Part shown: positions 38,512-45,929 of the stretch, piece by piece
Layout: every line of letters begins with the position of its first letter
How positions within the stretch are numbered: position 1 is the stretch's first letter
Virus record (IMG/VR): IMGVR_UViG_3300032562_000037
Span: 1-51,920 of that record
Strand: one strand, 5' to 3'
DNA from: a virus
DNA length: 51,920 bases
The notes under the pieces: model-generated
Told to the model about the DNA's origin: nothing
Database searches by the model: none
Seen by the model: the letters and a program-made list of their open reading frames with translations, nothing else
Program-made: the position numbers and the translations under genes

Positions 38512-38533
38512 GGTTTCCTCCTTTTGGACAGCC

Positions 38534-38740
38534 TCATTCGGCTGCAATGTCTTTCATGTAGGATTCGATTTCGGCGTGGGGATCAAGCCCGTCAGAGATG
38601 GCTTTCAGCCCGATCATCGCCAGTTCAGGGGTGTATCCGTCCAGCCCATGATTGCACTCGATCCGGTAGCAGCTTTCGGGATAGCCGTTGGTCATGCACT
38701 TGATGTAGTTTTTGAGGTCTTGGTCGGCGTCCTGGTTCAT
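38534..38740 (-). CDS. Small acidic protein (68 aa)
   Basis: Not recognised. CCCAGGAGG before ATG 38740. Contains CMTNGYPESCYRIECNHG and a C-terminal helix ending KDIAAE. Downstream comes the GCTGTCC junction. Confidence 0.65.
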   Translation of the reverse strand: MNQDADQDLKNYIKCMTNGYPESCYRIECNHGLDGYTPELAMIGLKAISDGLDPHAEIESYMKDIAAE

Positions 38741-38758
38741 GGGTGTTCCTCCTGGGCA

Positions 38759-38926
38759 TCAGCGAAAAATATGAACGGAGTGAGTTTCGAGGAATTGTTT
38801 GAGGGTCAGCCCGTTTCGTTGTCGGAACCTGCCGACCCATCCCATCCGGCGAAGTCGTGCCGGGTGGCACCAGCGCGGCGCACCACATCCCTTGTCATGA
38901 CGGAGCCATTTGATATTGCAAGCCAT
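38759..38926 (-). CDS. Small Arg/Cys-rich protein (55 aa)
   Basis: Not recognised. MACNIKWLRHDKGCGAPRWC, then basic MGWVGRFRQRNGLTLKQFLE. The start is chosen because the same hairpin leader also precedes the gene at 39649. Stop at 38759 is directly before the next Shine-Dalgarno. Confidence 0.5.
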   Translation of the reverse strand: MACNIKWLRHDKGCGAPRWCHPARLRRMGWVGRFRQRNGLTLKQFLETHSVHIFR

Positions 38927-38935
38927 GGGATTTCA

Positions 38936-38965
38936 CTTTCTGCCGGAGCTTCCGGCGAGTGGACA
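38936..38965 (-). promoter_or_regulatory. Conserved hairpin leader, copy 1
   Basis: Minus-strand GTCCACTCGCCGGA-AGC-TCCGGCAGAAAG; GCCGGA/TCCGGC form a 6-bp stem. Same flanks as copy 2 at 39656 but a different loop and inner base pair, suggesting that the structure is conserved. Confidence 0.55.
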
Positions 38966-38968
38966 TGC

Positions 38969-39295
38969 TCAAGCATGGGTGGTGGGGATAAGGGAGGCTT
39001 TGACTTCGAGGGCGGCCATGGCCTCCCTGATGCCATTCCCGAGGTAGTGGTCCGCACGCTCCACCGCCAGCCAAAGGGCGATCAACTCCGGCGCAAGGGT
39101 GCGAAGGGTGGCGATGAGGACCGTGTCACCCTTGGGGCGTTCGGTGGGGCACCCATCCGGGAACAGGGCGAGGTTCATTCCGCCTTTGGGCTGCGTCACC
39201 CCCACATGCCATTCGTCGTATTTGTGCTTGTAGAAATGGGTCCAGGGCGCAGGGGATGCCTTGGCTTCCATGGCTCTCAGGTCGAACACGTTCAT
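38969..39295 (-). CDS. Unknown phage protein (108 aa)
   Basis: ASPAPWTHFYKHKYDEWHVG and later VLIATLRTLAPELIALW and ERADHYLGNGI follow a pattern of small conserved phage proteins (SPxPW type); no function assigned. GGAG before ATG 39295. Confidence 0.65.
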   Translation of the reverse strand: MNVFDLRAMEAKASPAPWTHFYKHKYDEWHVGVTQPKGGMNLALFPDGCPTERPKGDTVLIATLRTLAPELIALWLAVERADHYLGNGIREAMAALEVKASLIPTTHA

Positions 39296-39337
39296 GGCGG
39301 ATCTCCAGATGGGACCAGACGTGATCCTGGACAGGTG

Positions 39338-39649
39338 CTACAGGACTGCCCGGAGCCATTGCTCGGACAGGTGGTAATCGGTTTCATCATCGCGCCGGAT
39401 GGAGATGGGGTTTCCTGCCCGCACCAGCCGCTCAATCATGCGTTCCGTGACCTGGGCGCGAAGCCGATCCTCCATCTTGGGTGCGGGAACGGGGAGGGTA
39501 AGGTCGAGGTCGGCGCTGTTCAGCCGGTCGTCATCCCAGTAGATGGAGATCCGCAGACTATATGCCTCCCCCTCTGTGGTCTTGCAAACTTCCGGTCGGA
39601 TGCTCAAGTGTTCCTCGAGGCAGTCTTTGATTAGGTCAGAAAATTCCAT
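39338..39649 (-). CDS. Unknown protein (103 aa)
   Basis: Not recognised. A strand-rich first half (EAYSLRISIYWDDDRL) and a helical second half (RLRAQVTERMIERLVRAGNP). ATG 39649 follows AGAAAGG and the conserved hairpin leader. Confidence 0.65.
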   Translation of the reverse strand: MEFSDLIKDCLEEHLSIRPEVCKTTEGEAYSLRISIYWDDDRLNSADLDLTLPVPAPKMEDRLRAQVTERMIERLVRAGNPISIRRDDETDYHLSEQWLRAVL

Positions 39650-39655
39650 TTCAGC

Positions 39656-39685
39656 CTTTCTGCCGGTGGTTCCGGCGAGTGGACA
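39656..39685 (-). promoter_or_regulatory. Conserved hairpin leader, copy 2
   Basis: Minus-strand GTCCACTCGCCGGAACCA then CCGGCAGAAAG; GCCGG/CCGGC 5-bp stem. See copy 1 at 38936. Confidence 0.55.
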
Positions 39686-39690
39686 GGTGT

Positions 39691-39885
39691 CTACAGGTCG
39701 GTCCAAGCGATGCCAGTGGGAACGCCCTTCGCGTCCCGGGTTTCGATTTCGAGAAGTCCCATGTCGTCACCTGCCTCGATGGCGGCGATTTCGGTGGGGG
39801 TCAGGGTGGCAGCGCCCTGGACGGCGTTGATGATGTTCTTGATGTGTTCCTGCACGGTGGAAGCGGGGATGGATCGTCCAAACAT
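39691..39885 (-). CDS. Small acidic protein (64 aa)
   Basis: Not recognised. Helical N-terminal half (VQEHIKNIINAVQGAATLTP) and acidic end. AGAAGGG before ATG 39885. Confidence 0.6.
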   Translation of the reverse strand: MFGRSIPASTVQEHIKNIINAVQGAATLTPTEIAAIEAGDDMGLLEIETRDAKGVPTGIAWTDL

Positions 39886-39926
39886 CGGATGCCCTTCTCG
39901 TTGGGGTCCAGGCTGCACCTGGACAG

Positions 39927-40109
39927 TTACGGTTGAGTGGCGCGAATCTCGACAAGCAAGGCTTCCATGGCGGCGTCTGATTTATCCGATGCCTCCCGGC
40001 ATTTCCTGTCGCTGGAATATTCCCTGGCATCGGTCATGCCGTGGGAGTAGGCAGCGTTCTGAATCCGATAGACGAGTTTTTCGACAAGGCTAAGTTCGGG
40101 CTTGGGCAT
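39927..40109 (-). CDS. Small helical protein (60 aa)
   Basis: Not recognised. Charged helices (LSLVEKLVYRIQNAAYSHGM). CCAGGAG before ATG 40109. Ends ATQP. Confidence 0.65.
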   Translation of the reverse strand: MPKPELSLVEKLVYRIQNAAYSHGMTDAREYSSDRKCREASDKSDAAMEALLVEIRATQP

Positions 40110-40127
40110 TCTGGCTCCTGGACAGGC

Positions 40128-40391
40128 TCAACGCGCAGACGCGTCGATAAAACTGAGGGGGTTGCCGGAATAGCAACCGTCAGGGTCATTGGGGATGAAT
40201 AGGGCAACGGTCAGGCGCAAGCCGCTCTGCTCCATCGCTCTGACACGTTCTCGAATTTCGGCTTCGGCTTGCTCATGGGTTCCGTAGATCACGATGGCGA
40301 AGTCACCCGCGCCATTCGCGCCAATCGCTTGCCCACATGGGCGGCGATGCCCGTTGGTGGAGTAGGCGAAGATCCCGCCGATTGGTTTCAA
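40128..40391 (-). CDS. Unknown protein (87 aa)
   Basis: Not recognised. An alpha/beta pattern: FAIVIYGTHEQAEAEIRERV then LRLTVALFIPNDPDG. AAAGGAGG before ATG 40391. Confidence 0.65.
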   Translation of the reverse strand: MKPIGGIFAYSTNGHRRPCGQAIGANGAGDFAIVIYGTHEQAEAEIRERVRAMEQSGLRLTVALFIPNDPDGCYSGNPLSFIDASAR

Positions 40392-40413
40392 TGGGTCCTC
40401 CTTTTGGACAAGA

Positions 40414-40767
40414 TCAGATTTGGTAGTCGAAGGTCGGAATTTCCGGCTTGGGAAGCATCTTTTGCTGCGCTTCCCTCACCAATTCCTTCATGGATCTGGG
40501 ATACACGTTCGCGGAATAGCCGGGGATGCTTCCGTATTCGAGGCTGCGCTTGAACTCAGCGATGGGCTTGACCTCGATTTGATCCAGATCCCAGGTCCAG
40601 TGGTCTTTGTCCACCGACTTCTGCTTGTGGAGATACCACACATGGAAGGCATCGGCGGCAACCACTAGATAGATGGGATAGAACATTTCATGCCAGTAGT
40701 CCCCAGGCTCCGGGTGCGTGGCGTGCTGTTCCGCCTTCTGCATTTCTGCCTTGGCATCATAGGCCAT
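40414..40767 (-). CDS. Unknown protein (117 aa)
   Basis: Not recognised. N-terminal helix (DAKAEMQKAEQHATHPEPGD), aromatic centre (WHEMFYPIYLVVAADAFHVW). CCAGGAG before ATG 40767; the longer upstream frame (to 40884) is probably non-coding. Confidence 0.65.
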   Translation of the reverse strand: MAYDAKAEMQKAEQHATHPEPGDYWHEMFYPIYLVVAADAFHVWYLHKQKSVDKDHWTWDLDQIEVKPIAEFKRSLEYGSIPGYSANVYPRSMKELVREAQQKMLPKPEIPTFDYQI

Positions 40768-40800
40768 GGACATCTCCTGGACAGATTCGGCCCTCGTTGA

Positions 40801-40836
40801 GCCCGGCGCGGGACGGGCCTGAACCCGCGCCAGGGC
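40801..40836. repeat. Strong GC hairpin
   Basis: GGCGCGGG (40805-40812) and CCCGCGCC (40824-40831) pair around 11 bases; the outer GCCC/GGGC extends the stem past a one-base bulge. It lies in the leader of the gene at 40767. No U-tract; possibly an RNA structure that limits read-through. Confidence 0.55.
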
Positions 40837-40888
40837 TTCGTTCCATGGTTTGGCTCCCGGAATAGGATCGGAACCTAAACACATGTTT

Positions 40889-41137
40889 TTATGGCCTTTT
40901 TACTGCATTCCGAGTCGCAACCCACGCAGGTAACGGCAACCCGAGGTCAGGAGCGCGGGGCGGCAATTCGTCTTCCCACAGACCTACTCCGTGATGCAGC
41001 AGCGCCCGAATGATGGCGACTTCCTCCCTCAAAAACATATCCATGTGGCCACTCTTGGCTTCTCTCTGCCCAATTCTCCGATTCAGCCGCTCAACCACTT
41101 TGTGGGCCGATTTGATTGCACTCTCCATAGATCTCAT
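40889..41137 (-). CDS. Small basic helical protein (82 aa)
   Basis: Not recognised. Helix AIKSAHKVVERLNRRIGQRE and a Pro-rich end. ATGA overlap with ninB and GGGAGG before ATG 41137. Confidence 0.65.
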   Translation of the reverse strand: MRSMESAIKSAHKVVERLNRRIGQREAKSGHMDMFLREEVAIIRALLHHGVGLWEDELPPRAPDLGLPLPAWVATRNAVKRP

Positions 41138-41550
41138 CTGGCACCTCCCGTTGGCTCAATGTCCTCAACCAGTGTAATTCCTAATTCGCAAGATGCAAAC
41201 ATTTCTACACGCAAAACATATTCGGCAAATTCTGCTGTGTTGAGTTTTGCAGATGACTCCGCCATTGAACTGCCACCGGGGATATCGATGATCCCGATGA
41301 ATCGCCGCTTGAAAAAATCGTGCCAAATTTCTGCGCTGTATTGCCTACCCTCAATCCAGCCTTCCTCGCTGATCTGATTGAGTATCGCCCAATATCGCCG
41401 GTTCGCATGACTGGACCGAGTGGCCTTGGCATCCGTGATCTGGACGGCCAACGGTTTGCCCTGTTTCGCCATCGACTCCCAGTTCTGGCGGAGGAATGCC
41501 CAGAGATATTCGGCGTTTTTCTTCTCACGGAGGATGAAAAGCTTGATCAT
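41134..41550 (-). CDS. ninB: NinB-family recombination protein
   Basis: NinB (lambda Orf) binds SSB and single-stranded DNA and helps recombination at gaps. Signature: KPLAVQITDAKATRSSHANR, RYWAILNQISEEGWIEGRQY, AEIWHDFFKRRFIG, a GGSSMAESSAKLNTAEFAEY block and a late RVEMFASCELGITL. 138 aa is typical. It lies far from the Erf cassette, in the replication arm. Confidence 0.85.
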   Translation of the reverse strand: MIKLFILREKKNAEYLWAFLRQNWESMAKQGKPLAVQITDAKATRSSHANRRYWAILNQISEEGWIEGRQYSAEIWHDFFKRRFIGIIDIPGGSSMAESSAKLNTAEFAEYVLRVEMFASCELGITLVEDIEPTGGAR

Positions 41551-41645
41551 GGATTCCTCGAAGTAGGCCCGCTAATCCCGGAAACAATAGCAACCAAGAC
41601 GAACGCCAGCCACACGCAAGCAATCAACAGAATGGTAACCATCAT
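41547..41645 (-). CDS. Membrane micropeptide (32 aa)
   Basis: Coupled at both ends: ATG overlaps the zinc-ribbon stop and TGA overlaps the ninB ATG. TILLIACVWLAFVLVAIVSG is a single membrane span. Function unknown. Confidence 0.55.
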   Translation of the reverse strand: MMVTILLIACVWLAFVLVAIVSGISGPTSRNP

Positions 41646-41770
41646 CGCCTCCCGCACATTGGGCAGACATACCCTCCGCGAGGGAGCCGTATAACACGTT
41701 CTCCGCAGCCATGGCAGAACCCGAGGGCGTGGCAGATTCTGCGCCAGTAGTATCTTAATTTATATTTCAT
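41642..41770 (-). CDS. Zinc-ribbon micro-protein (42 aa)
   Basis: CHGCGE (residues 19-24 region) and CPMCGRR near the end form a treble-cleft or ribbon CxxC pair; N-terminus MKYKLRYYWRR is basic. Too short for routine calling. Likely nucleic-acid binding. Confidence 0.6.
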   Translation of the reverse strand: MKYKLRYYWRRICHALGFCHGCGERVIRLPRGGYVCPMCGRR

Positions 41771-41781
41771 GGATGAACCAT

Positions 41782-42129
41782 TTACTTGAGAGTTTCCTGC
41801 GCGAGGCCAATCCTCTCGTCCAATTCAATCCTAATCGACTCTGGGCTAAAACAATGGCACATTGGCATCCCGCAACCACACCCATCACCAATAGGAACCG
41901 CTATATCCATAAGCACCTGCCGATATTTGGTTACGTCGGCCTTGAGTTCATCGTTTTCTTGGATTAGGGTGACTATTTTTTGCACACTTTCGCTCTGTGG
42001 CGCGTCCGAGTCGTATGGATGTCGGTTTACCCGTCCGAGTATATTCAACGCCTTCCATGGGCCTTCATGCGCAAGGGCGGGGCATCCTTGACGGTTGTCG
42101 AACAGTGGGTTTTGTGAACCAAGGCTCAT
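41782..42129 (-). CDS. Unknown Cys-rich protein (115 aa)
   Basis: Not recognised. Start at 42129 is fixed by ATGA overlap. Helix (QKIVTLIQENDELKADVTKY) precedes a DGCGCGMPMCHC cluster that may bind metal. Confidence 0.6.
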   Translation of the reverse strand: MSLGSQNPLFDNRQGCPALAHEGPWKALNILGRVNRHPYDSDAPQSESVQKIVTLIQENDELKADVTKYRQVLMDIAVPIGDGCGCGMPMCHCFSPESIRIELDERIGLAQETLK

Positions 42130-42341
42130 TCCGCCACATCCGTAACTTCCCGCTTCGCCCAAAACGCGAACTGTTTGATCCGCTGCCATCTGGTCTCGCC
42201 CATCGCGGGAATGTTGGCCTTGTTCCCTGTCCCCCGGCTGGCCTGGCGGAATAGCAGGTTGGGCCATTCGATTTTGACCACCTCTCGTCGCTGGCCACAA
42301 GAACCCTCAACCACGATGCCAGGTTCAATGCCTAGTTTCAT
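42126..42341 (-). CDS. Small basic protein (71 aa)
   Basis: Not recognised. A beta-rich first half (GIEPGIVVEGSCGQRREVVK) and basic end. ATGA overlaps at both ends. Confidence 0.65.
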   Translation of the reverse strand: MKLGIEPGIVVEGSCGQRREVVKIEWPNLLFRQASRGTGNKANIPAMGETRWQRIKQFAFWAKREVTDVAE

Positions 42342-42577
42342 TTCGATCCTCCAGCGGGCCTCGGCCCGAATCTACGAACAGTATCGCTCATTGCGAGTGA
42401 CTTTGCCATTGTTTCTTGAATCCCGGCGTCTGCCCACATAATTGCCATCCGTTCTTTCGCTAGATCATCCCATGATGCCCTATCTAATTGGATTTGCAGC
42501 GGGGCGACTGGGCTAAACGCCCTATCGGTGAGATTTGACGGAGGGGTGCTTTCAGAAAATACAGCGGTGGTGCGCAT
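42338..42577 (-). CDS. Small unknown protein (79 aa)
   Basis: Not recognised. DRASWDDLAKERMAIMWADA suggests a helix pair. GGGAC lies before ATG 42577. Follows the initiator gene. Confidence 0.6.
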   Translation of the reverse strand: MRTTAVFSESTPPSNLTDRAFSPVAPLQIQLDRASWDDLAKERMAIMWADAGIQETMAKSLAMSDTVRRFGPRPAGGSK

Positions 42578-42635
42578 GTACGTGTCCCAACAATGATTTC
42601 TTCTATGGAAAAGGGAAAAGATGGGGCTTCTGTCC

Positions 42636-43061
42636 CTAGGGATGGGACGTAAAGCTCCCTTCCCTTCCTTGATCCCTTCCTTGATCCCCCGACGACACTT
42701 CGCGAGGATTCGCGAGGATTCGCGAGGATTCGTCGGGGTCCGGTATTTTTGACTTACTTGGTTTATCTATTTTTTGGTGGGAAAGCCAGTTGCATATTTT
42801 GATATAAGAATCTCCGCCTATTTTGTAGTGAATAATACAACCTTCAGCCTCCAATTCGGAAAGCCATGAGTCGATAGACCCTCGCGAATCATCGTCATAG
42901 GGAAAAAGAAGGCTCGCGAGCATTCGCGAGGACCCTCGTAATTTCCCCCCGTCATCCGCCAATGTCCAAAGTAGGATGAATGTTAACCGAGCATCCCTGG
43001 AGACGCGACCCATACTTTCGGACTGGGGAAATTCCGGTTTAATAGTGCGAATCCTAGCCAT
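42636..43061 (-). CDS. Phage replication initiator-like wHTH protein
   Basis: MARIRTIKPEFPQSE opening, SRDARLTFILLWTLADDGGK and LFPYDDDS, then GCIIHYKIGGDSYIKICNWL and HQKIDKPSKSKIP: the winged-helix replication organiser/DnaA-N-like family (related in role to lambda O). The C-terminal 40 residues are encoded by repeated TCGCGAGGAT units that probably form an origin. It directly follows primase and helicase genes. Confidence 0.8.
   Translation of the reverse strand: MARIRTIKPEFPQSESMGRVSRDARLTFILLWTLADDGGKLRGSSRMLASLLFPYDDDSRGSIDSWLSELEAEGCIIHYKIGGDSYIKICNWLSHQKIDKPSKSKIPDPDESSRILANPREVSSGDQGRDQGREGSFTSHP
42699..42929. repeat. TCGCGA repeat cluster, putative replication origin
   Basis: TTCGCGAGGA occurs three times in tandem with 10-bp period (42699-42728), and further TCGCGA hexamers at 42882, 42914 and 42924, all inside the initiator gene. 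An AT-rich stretch (42743-42775) follows, as in lambda ori inside gene O. CTTCCTTGATCCC is also repeated just to the left (about 42664-42690). Confidence 0.65.
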
Positions 43062-43246
43062 TAGTCCAATCCTCTCCCTATTTCTTCCAGCTTACGGGCA
43101 GCGCGGCGCAGAAACATGGCCCAGGTATGCGCTTCGATTTTCGTCTCAGGATTAAGGAACACAGATTCTGTTGTATCGGATATAAATATACAATCAGGGT
43201 AGAGAATAACCTCGACGCCTTCGAGGTGAAATTTTTCAGCAGCCAT
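43061..43246 (-). CDS. Small unknown protein (61 aa)
   Basis: Not recognised. LEGVEVILYPDCIFISDTTE and helix AHTWAMFLRRAARKLEEIGR. GGAGG before ATG 43246; TAATG junction with the initiator gene. Confidence 0.65.
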   Translation of the reverse strand: MAAEKFHLEGVEVILYPDCIFISDTTESVFLNPETKIEAHTWAMFLRRAARKLEEIGRGLD

Positions 43247-43358
43247 ACGGCCTCCGGGGTCCTGCCCCATGGATCCTGGTGGCACTCTCCGCACTGGAGA
43301 CAGGATTATGGGGCAGGATGGGTGAAAAAGATTTTATCAAACGGGTGCCACCCCGAAG

Positions 43359-44282
43359 TTACTCATTATTATTATAACGTGCTCCCCATACATCGCAAAA
43401 ATCATTGTCAACAATTTCAGGGAGAACCACATCAACGTCAATCCCCTTGATTCTGAGTTTCCGTGCCAATTCGTATGCAGCAGCTTGCCCAGTGAAACTG
43501 GCGTCATTGTCCCCGCAGACCAGAACAGATTTACATCCATCGGGAGGCTCCCATTTTTTCATCCCGTCTGCGCTGATTGCGGCCCAGCAGGGCAGCCCAA
43601 ATAGTTTTCCCGCACAGATTGCTGTCTCGATCCCCTCCGCGATTCCCAGCCGCTCCTGGGCCGGCCCAAGGCGCACGGATGAACCCTCCAGTGGAAGGCA
43701 CGAGACGATTTTCCGCACAGGGTCAACCGGGGCCTTCTGTCCTTCCAGTGTCAGAAACGTCCGATGGAGAGATGCCCCTTTCCCATCTGGATAACGGATC
43801 ACCGCCAGCATTCCCGGCCAAGTCCCTTGATCGTCCGAGTGTTTGAGTTTGTGGTGGCTCCGCAGGTCGGTGCAAACACCGCCAGGATCACCGCAACGGA
43901 TATTTAGGTAGATCCATGCGGGAGAATTGGGTTGAAGCTTCCTGGATGATTTCAGGAGTTTCCGCACATATTCCACCTTGTCAGCATCTGGGATTGTTTT
44001 TGACATGGGATCAATGGATACATTGCCGATGATGGCATCAACCTCAAAGGCAGCACGAGGGAATCCCCATCCATGGAAGGCCATGAGCAATTGCATCCCT
44101 GTTCCAGCTCCGCATTGGGAACAAAAATAAGACCCGCTGCCATCTTTGTTGTCGAATCTAAACCTATCTTTCCCGCCACATAGAGGACATGGACAATGTT
44201 TTCCGTCCAAACATGCGGGACCAATCCCAAGCGCAGTCAAAATTCCATGCCATCGTCCTGCCGCCGCCTCAATGGTTTTCAT
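43359..44282 (-). CDS. DNA primase (zinc-binding and Toprim)
   Basis: N-terminal zinc-binding domain (HCPCPLCGGKDRFRFDNKDG with SYFCSQCGAG: CxxC...CxxC) and C-terminal Toprim-like domain (LGIAEGIETAICAGKLFG, and SVLVCGDNDASFTGQAAAYE). P4-alpha-like but without a fused helicase; helicase activity is encoded by the next genes. Start ATG 44282 (AAGGGGG) overlaps the upstream gene by 14 bases. Confidence 0.85.
   Translation of the reverse strand: MKTIEAAAGRWHGILTALGIGPACLDGKHCPCPLCGGKDRFRFDNKDGSGSYFCSQCGAGTGMQLLMAFHGWGFPRAAFEVDAIIGNVSIDPMSKTIPDADKVEYVRKLLKSSRKLQPNSPAWIYLNIRCGDPGGVCTDLRSHHKLKHSDDQGTWPGMLAVIRYPDGKGASLHRTFLTLEGQKAPVDPVRKIVSCLPLEGSSVRLGPAQERLGIAEGIETAICAGKLFGLPCWAAISADGMKKWEPPDGCKSVLVCGDNDASFTGQAAAYELARKLRIKGIDVDVVLPEIVDNDFCDVWGARYNNNE
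43362..43376 (-). promoter_or_regulatory. Late promoter-like element in the replication arm
   Basis: Minus-strand TATAATAATAATGAG overlaps the last codons of primase. The only such site in the early arm; it could raise expression of the initiator. Confidence 0.4.
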
Positions 44283-45765
44283 GTGCCCCCTTTGATTTAG
44301 CATATCGAATTTGTTCTGAAATCAACCAAGACTTTAATGGACCAGAGATGGGTTCGATATGATTGGGGTCCATCCCGCGAGGCCAAACATCAAAAATGGT
44401 TCGGTATTTCTGCGCAATCCAGCCGTCCTTATACCCCTTGGAGCGAGCATATCCAAGCAACTGTGCATAGATGCGAGGTTTGCCGAATTCGGCGAGAGAT
44501 GGGAGTGCTTTGGTTTTTGGGGTCAAAGGAACCAGTTCACCATCACTCAAAATGATTTTATTGGGTCGTTTGGATTCAAACCCACAGTTTGGGCATTTAG
44601 GTGTTTTTGGAGGTTTCATAAATTTGCATTCCGGGCACACTTGGGGCAGCGCCTCGGCTTCTTCATTCTCATTTGCCTTGGGTTTTTTAGGTGTCCCATC
44701 ATCTAGTTGCTGGCCAAAATAATCCCACGGAAAACCAATCCGCTTAACTACTCCGCTGTGATCAATAATACATGCGATGGATTTTCCAGGGTAGGGTCTC
44801 AGCACTCGCCCCGCCATCTGGAGGTATCGAATCAGTGACTTTGTGGGCCTGGCCAAGATCAGGGTTTTACATGCAGGGAAATCCCATCCTTCGGCAAGAA
44901 TTGATACATTGCTGATAACTCTGGTTTGGCCAGAAGTAACCCGTTCCAAAATAGCAATCCGTTCGGCATCTTCCGTATAACAATCAACGTGTTCCGCCGT
45001 GACTCCAGCACGGATGAATTGTTCCACGATGTGCTTGGAATGGCTAATGTTGGTTGCAAAAACCACAGTTGCCGTATCATTGGCAATCTTGAACCAGTGG
45101 GAAACAATATCCCCAACCAGGGTAGCCTTATCCATGGCTTTCCCAAGTTGTTCCTCGTTATAATCCCCTGCAACTACCTTAACGCCCGTCAAGTCAGGAT
45201 CAGCAGGAGCCCAAACGTCCGCGCTAACTAGGAACCCTTGATCGATTAAGTCCTGAATCTTGGCCGCGATGATGACCTTTTCAAACAACGGGCCGCCCAA
45301 GGAATCATATTTCTTTCCTAACCCTTTGCTGTATGGAGTCGCCGTCAAACCAATCACATATTTACCTGCCATAATTTCACGATATGCTTGTGTCCCGGCG
45401 CAGGCATGGGCTTCATCCATAACAAACAAATCGATATCCTCTGGACACCCCCTACTTTTGAGTGTTTGGATGGTGCAGACCAATAGGTTTTTCCATGGGG
45501 AGTGCGTATTGGCCCCCTGGATCAGGCCATATTCAAAACCGGCTTGATCCAACCTCCTGCATGTCTGGTCCACGAGCCCAACCCTATTGGCCACGAAGGC
45601 AACCTTTTTCCCTTTGAGGTGCGCAGATCGGATGAGCTCAAAACCCATCTCTGTTTTGCCAGATCCCGTGGGACTACTTAAAATCACCCGGTGCAACCCA
45701 GAAGCAAGTGCCGACCGTAGCGACTGGACTGCCGCCTTTTGATATTCCCGTAGCTCAAAATTCAT
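44269..45765 (-). CDS. SF2 DEAH helicase with zinc finger
   Basis: SPTGSGKT (Walker A, residues 31-38), DEAH (117-120), LTATP (140-144), SILAEGWDFP and QMAGRVLRP (motif VI). A CPEC...CPNC zinc finger (about 383-403) and a basic C-terminal tail follow. Resembles phage UvsW/Rad3-like or replication helicases; probably unwinds branched DNA or assists replication. Confidence 0.88.
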   Translation of the reverse strand: MNFELREYQKAAVQSLRSALASGLHRVILSSPTGSGKTEMGFELIRSAHLKGKKVAFVANRVGLVDQTCRRLDQAGFEYGLIQGANTHSPWKNLLVCTIQTLKSRGCPEDIDLFVMDEAHACAGTQAYREIMAGKYVIGLTATPYSKGLGKKYDSLGGPLFEKVIIAAKIQDLIDQGFLVSADVWAPADPDLTGVKVVAGDYNEEQLGKAMDKATLVGDIVSHWFKIANDTATVVFATNISHSKHIVEQFIRAGVTAEHVDCYTEDAERIAILERVTSGQTRVISNVSILAEGWDFPACKTLILARPTKSLIRYLQMAGRVLRPYPGKSIACIIDHSGVVKRIGFPWDYFGQQLDDGTPKKPKANENEEAEALPQVCPECKFMKPPKTPKCPNCGFESKRPNKIILSDGELVPLTPKTKALPSLAEFGKPRIYAQLLGYARSKGYKDGWIAQKYRTIFDVWPRGMDPNHIEPISGPLKSWLISEQIRYAKSKGAHENH

Positions 45766-45929
45766 TCTTCACCTTCCACCTTGCTCGCAGTCTCTAAATG
45801 CGCCTTAGCTAACTTGATCGATGCAATCGCAAATGCACGGTGGGCCTGGGCTATAGGATTTTCCAATTTCAGGCCCATGGTCCGATCTAGCGTGACCTGA
45901 ACCAACAACGAGGTGTCTTTGGCGTTCAT
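45762..45929 (-). CDS. Small helical protein (55 aa)
   Basis: Not recognised. LLVQVTLDRTMGLKLENPIA and ALARAF-like amphipathic helices; ends ASKVEGEE. GGGAGAC before ATG 45929; stop overlaps the helicase start. Confidence 0.55.
   Translation of the reverse strand: MNAKDTSLLVQVTLDRTMGLKLENPIAQAHRAFAIASIKLAKAHLETASKVEGEE

Larger units (their letters stand above)
37686..40784 (-). repeat. Recurrent intercistronic CTGTCCA(GGAG) element
   Basis: The heptamer CTGTCCA (plus TGGACAG) occurs at gene junctions at 37686, 38221, 38525, 39328, 39680, 39920, 40119 and 40778, with one-base variants at 38960 and 40405. Several extend to GAATGAGGCTGTCCA-GGAGG, joining one stop to the next Shine-Dalgarno. 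This suggests the small genes are interchangeable cassettes with a shared linker. Confidence 0.75.

Noticed and set aside
38465-39634. 389-codon plus-strand frame opposite several small genes.
   Set aside because: The minus-strand genes have consistent ribosome binding sites and junction elements; this frame has no recognisable domain.
40795-40884. Possible tRNA-like arms (GGGTTCAGGCCC) near the 40.8 kb hairpin.
   Set aside because: No acceptor pairing or anticodon stem can be made.
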